Positions 11,851-13,024 of a stretch of 13,024 nucleotides of DNA are shown in pieces. The DNA is from JBLMZH01 sp050258715 (GTDB lineage Bacteria > Patescibacteriota > Doudnabacteria > UBA920 > O2-02-FULL-48-8). How positions within the stretch are numbered: position 1 is the stretch's first letter; each line of letters begins with the position of its first letter. Where the stretch lies: positions 1-13,024 of the forward strand of contig JBLMZH010000011.1 of the NCBI GenBank assembly GCA_050258715.1, in the 5' to 3' direction. The notes beneath the pieces were generated by a model. That model was not told the DNA's origin, ran no database searches, and saw only the letters and a list, made by a program, of their open reading frames with translations. A program made the position numbers and the translations under genes.

Positions 11851-13024
11851 ATGAGCAAAGGAAAAATCACACAAGTCATCGGGCCGGTCGTCGACGTGGA
11901 ATTCAGTCAGGAATTGCCGGAAATTCTGCATGCCCTGGAGGTCGAGTTCGACGGAAAAAAATTGGTTTTGGAAGTAGCCCAGCACATTGGGAATCGCGAG
12001 GTCAGAACGATCGCCATGGGCGCAACTGACGGGCTGCAGCGCGGGCTTCCGGTAACGGACACCAAGGCTCCGATTTCGGTCAAAGTCGGCAAGGCCACCT
12101 TGGGCCGGATGTTCAACGCCTTAGGCGAACCCATAGACAACAAGCCGGCCGCTGTCAGCGACATATCTTATCCCATCCACAGGCCCGCGCCGAAGTTCCA
12201 TCAGCAATCCACCAAAGTCGCTTTGCTTGAAACGGGAATCAAGGTTATTGACCTCATCGCTCCGATCATCAAAGGCGGCAAGGTCGGGCTGTTCGGGGGT
12301 GCCGGCGTGGGGAAAACCGTTGTCATAACCGAATTGATCCGCAACATTGCAGCTGAACACGGCGGCGTTTCGGTTTTTGCCGGAGTCGGCGAGCGCTCGC
12401 GCGAAGGCAACGATCTTTATGGCGAAATGAAAGACTCAGGCGTGCTCAGCAAAACCTCCATGGTCTTCGGACAAATGAACGAACCCCCTGGGATCCGCGC
12501 CCGCGTCGGTCTGACCGGTCTGACCATGGCTGAATATTTCCGCGACGAGGAAAAGCAAGACGTTTTGCTCTTTATCGACAATATTTTCCGCTTCACCCAG
12601 GCAGGTTCTGAGCTGTCCACGCTTTTAGGACGCATCCCGTCAGCCGTCGGTTACCAGCCGACCTTGGCCACTGACATGGGCGAACTTCAGGAACGAATTA
12701 CTTCCACGAACAACGGCTCGATCACGTCGCTTCAGGCAGTGTACGTACCGGCGGACGATTTGACTGATCCGGCCCCGGCAACGACCTTTGGACACTTGGA
12801 TTCGACCGTCGTGCTTTCAAGAAGCTTGTCCGAACTCGGCATTTATCCCGCAGTCGACCCGCTCGACTCGGCTTCGACCGTGCTCGACCCGAACATCGTC
12901 GGGCAGGAGCATTATGAAGTCGCCGGCGGCGTGCAAAAAGTTTTGCAGAAATACAAAGACCTGCAGGACATTATCGCCATTTTGGGCATTGAAGAACTTT
13001 CCGACGAAGACCGCCTGACGGTTT
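11851..13024 (+). CDS. atpD: F-type ATP synthase subunit beta, 3' end beyond the window
   Basis: The frame is open from ATG 11851 to the window end (391 complete codons, no stop), against a family length of about 465-480. Features visible: N-terminal GKITQVIGPVVDVEF, P-loop GGAGVGKT at 149-156, catalytic GERSREGNDLY at 180-190 (E181 and R182 fall at the same numbers as in E. coli), DNIFRF at 243-248, the signature PAVDPLDSAS at 333-342, and the start of the DELSEED-type loop (EELSDED). Beta is the catalytic subunit making ATP from ADP and phosphate. There is no clear Shine-Dalgarno before the ATG. The missing part is the C-terminal helical domain. Confidence 0.98.
   Translation, partial: MSKGKITQVIGPVVDVEFSQELPEILHALEVEFDGKKLVLEVAQHIGNREVRTIAMGATDGLQRGLPVTDTKAPISVKVGKATLGRMFNALGEPIDNKPAAVSDISYPIHRPAPKFHQQSTKVALLETGIKVIDLIAPIIKGGKVGLFGGAGVGKTVVITELIRNIAAEHGGVSVFAGVGERSREGNDLYGEMKDSGVLSKTSMVFGQMNEPPGIRARVGLTGLTMAEYFRDEEKQDVLLFIDNIFRFTQAGSELSTLLGRIPSAVGYQPTLATDMGELQERITSTNNGSITSLQAVYVPADDLTDPAPATTFGHLDSTVVLSRSLSELGIYPAVDPLDSASTVLDPNIVGQEHYEVAGGVQKVLQKYKDLQDIIAILGIEELSDEDRLTV

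Overview
The window reads like a stretch of a bacterial chromosome from a small-genome lineage, most probably Patescibacteria (Candidate Phyla Radiation). This is inferred from several signs: tightly packed genes with 1-4 nt overlaps, few strong Shine-Dalgarno sites, a much shortened ATP synthase delta subunit, a FtsB/DivIC-like protein next to a SurA/PrsA-like foldase, and a lone cytosolic corrinoid-binding-type protein. TGA is used as a stop (for example at the ends of the a-subunit gene and the gene before it) and Trp is TGG, so the recoding seen in SR1/Gracilibacteria is not used here. All recognisable genes lie on the + strand.

Layout. (1) 1-3599, an envelope/translation cluster: the 3' end of a MurJ-type lipid II flippase, lepA (EF4), an undescribed 33-codon single-membrane-segment ORF, a FtsB/DivIC-like septum protein, a membrane-anchored parvulin-type prolyl isomerase, and tRNA-Gly(CCC). 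(2) 3600-4043, a 444-base non-coding stretch with three strong hairpins (two clearly terminator-like), a compact GC-rich structured element, a decayed tRNA 3' end, and a probable promoter for the next operon. (3) 4044-6748, two overlapping genes: a BtuF-like periplasmic-binding-fold protein with no signal peptide, and an M3B oligoendopeptidase F. (4) 6749-6963, tRNA-Thr(CGT) with its own extended -10 promoter and a terminator. (5) 6964-13024, the F-type ATP synthase operon in the order AtpZ/AtpI-like, a, c, b, delta, alpha, gamma, beta. The beta gene runs off the window; epsilon would be expected just beyond it.

How it works together. The first block serves peptidoglycan precursor export, division and extracytoplasmic folding around a translation GTPase. 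The last block encodes a nearly complete proton-type F1Fo ATP synthase. The c-subunit gene is the only ATP synthase gene set off by long spacers on both sides. Each spacer carries a strong hairpin, and the gene has a clear ribosome-binding site, which fits the need to make many more c subunits than the others.

I see no CRISPR array, transposase, defence island, toxin or secondary-metabolite genes. Most of the window is ordinary core genome. The items most worth a second look are the possible circular permutation of the parvulin domain, the hairpins bracketing atpE, the microprotein between lepA and the FtsB-like gene, and the structured tRNA-flanked spacer at 3600-3900.
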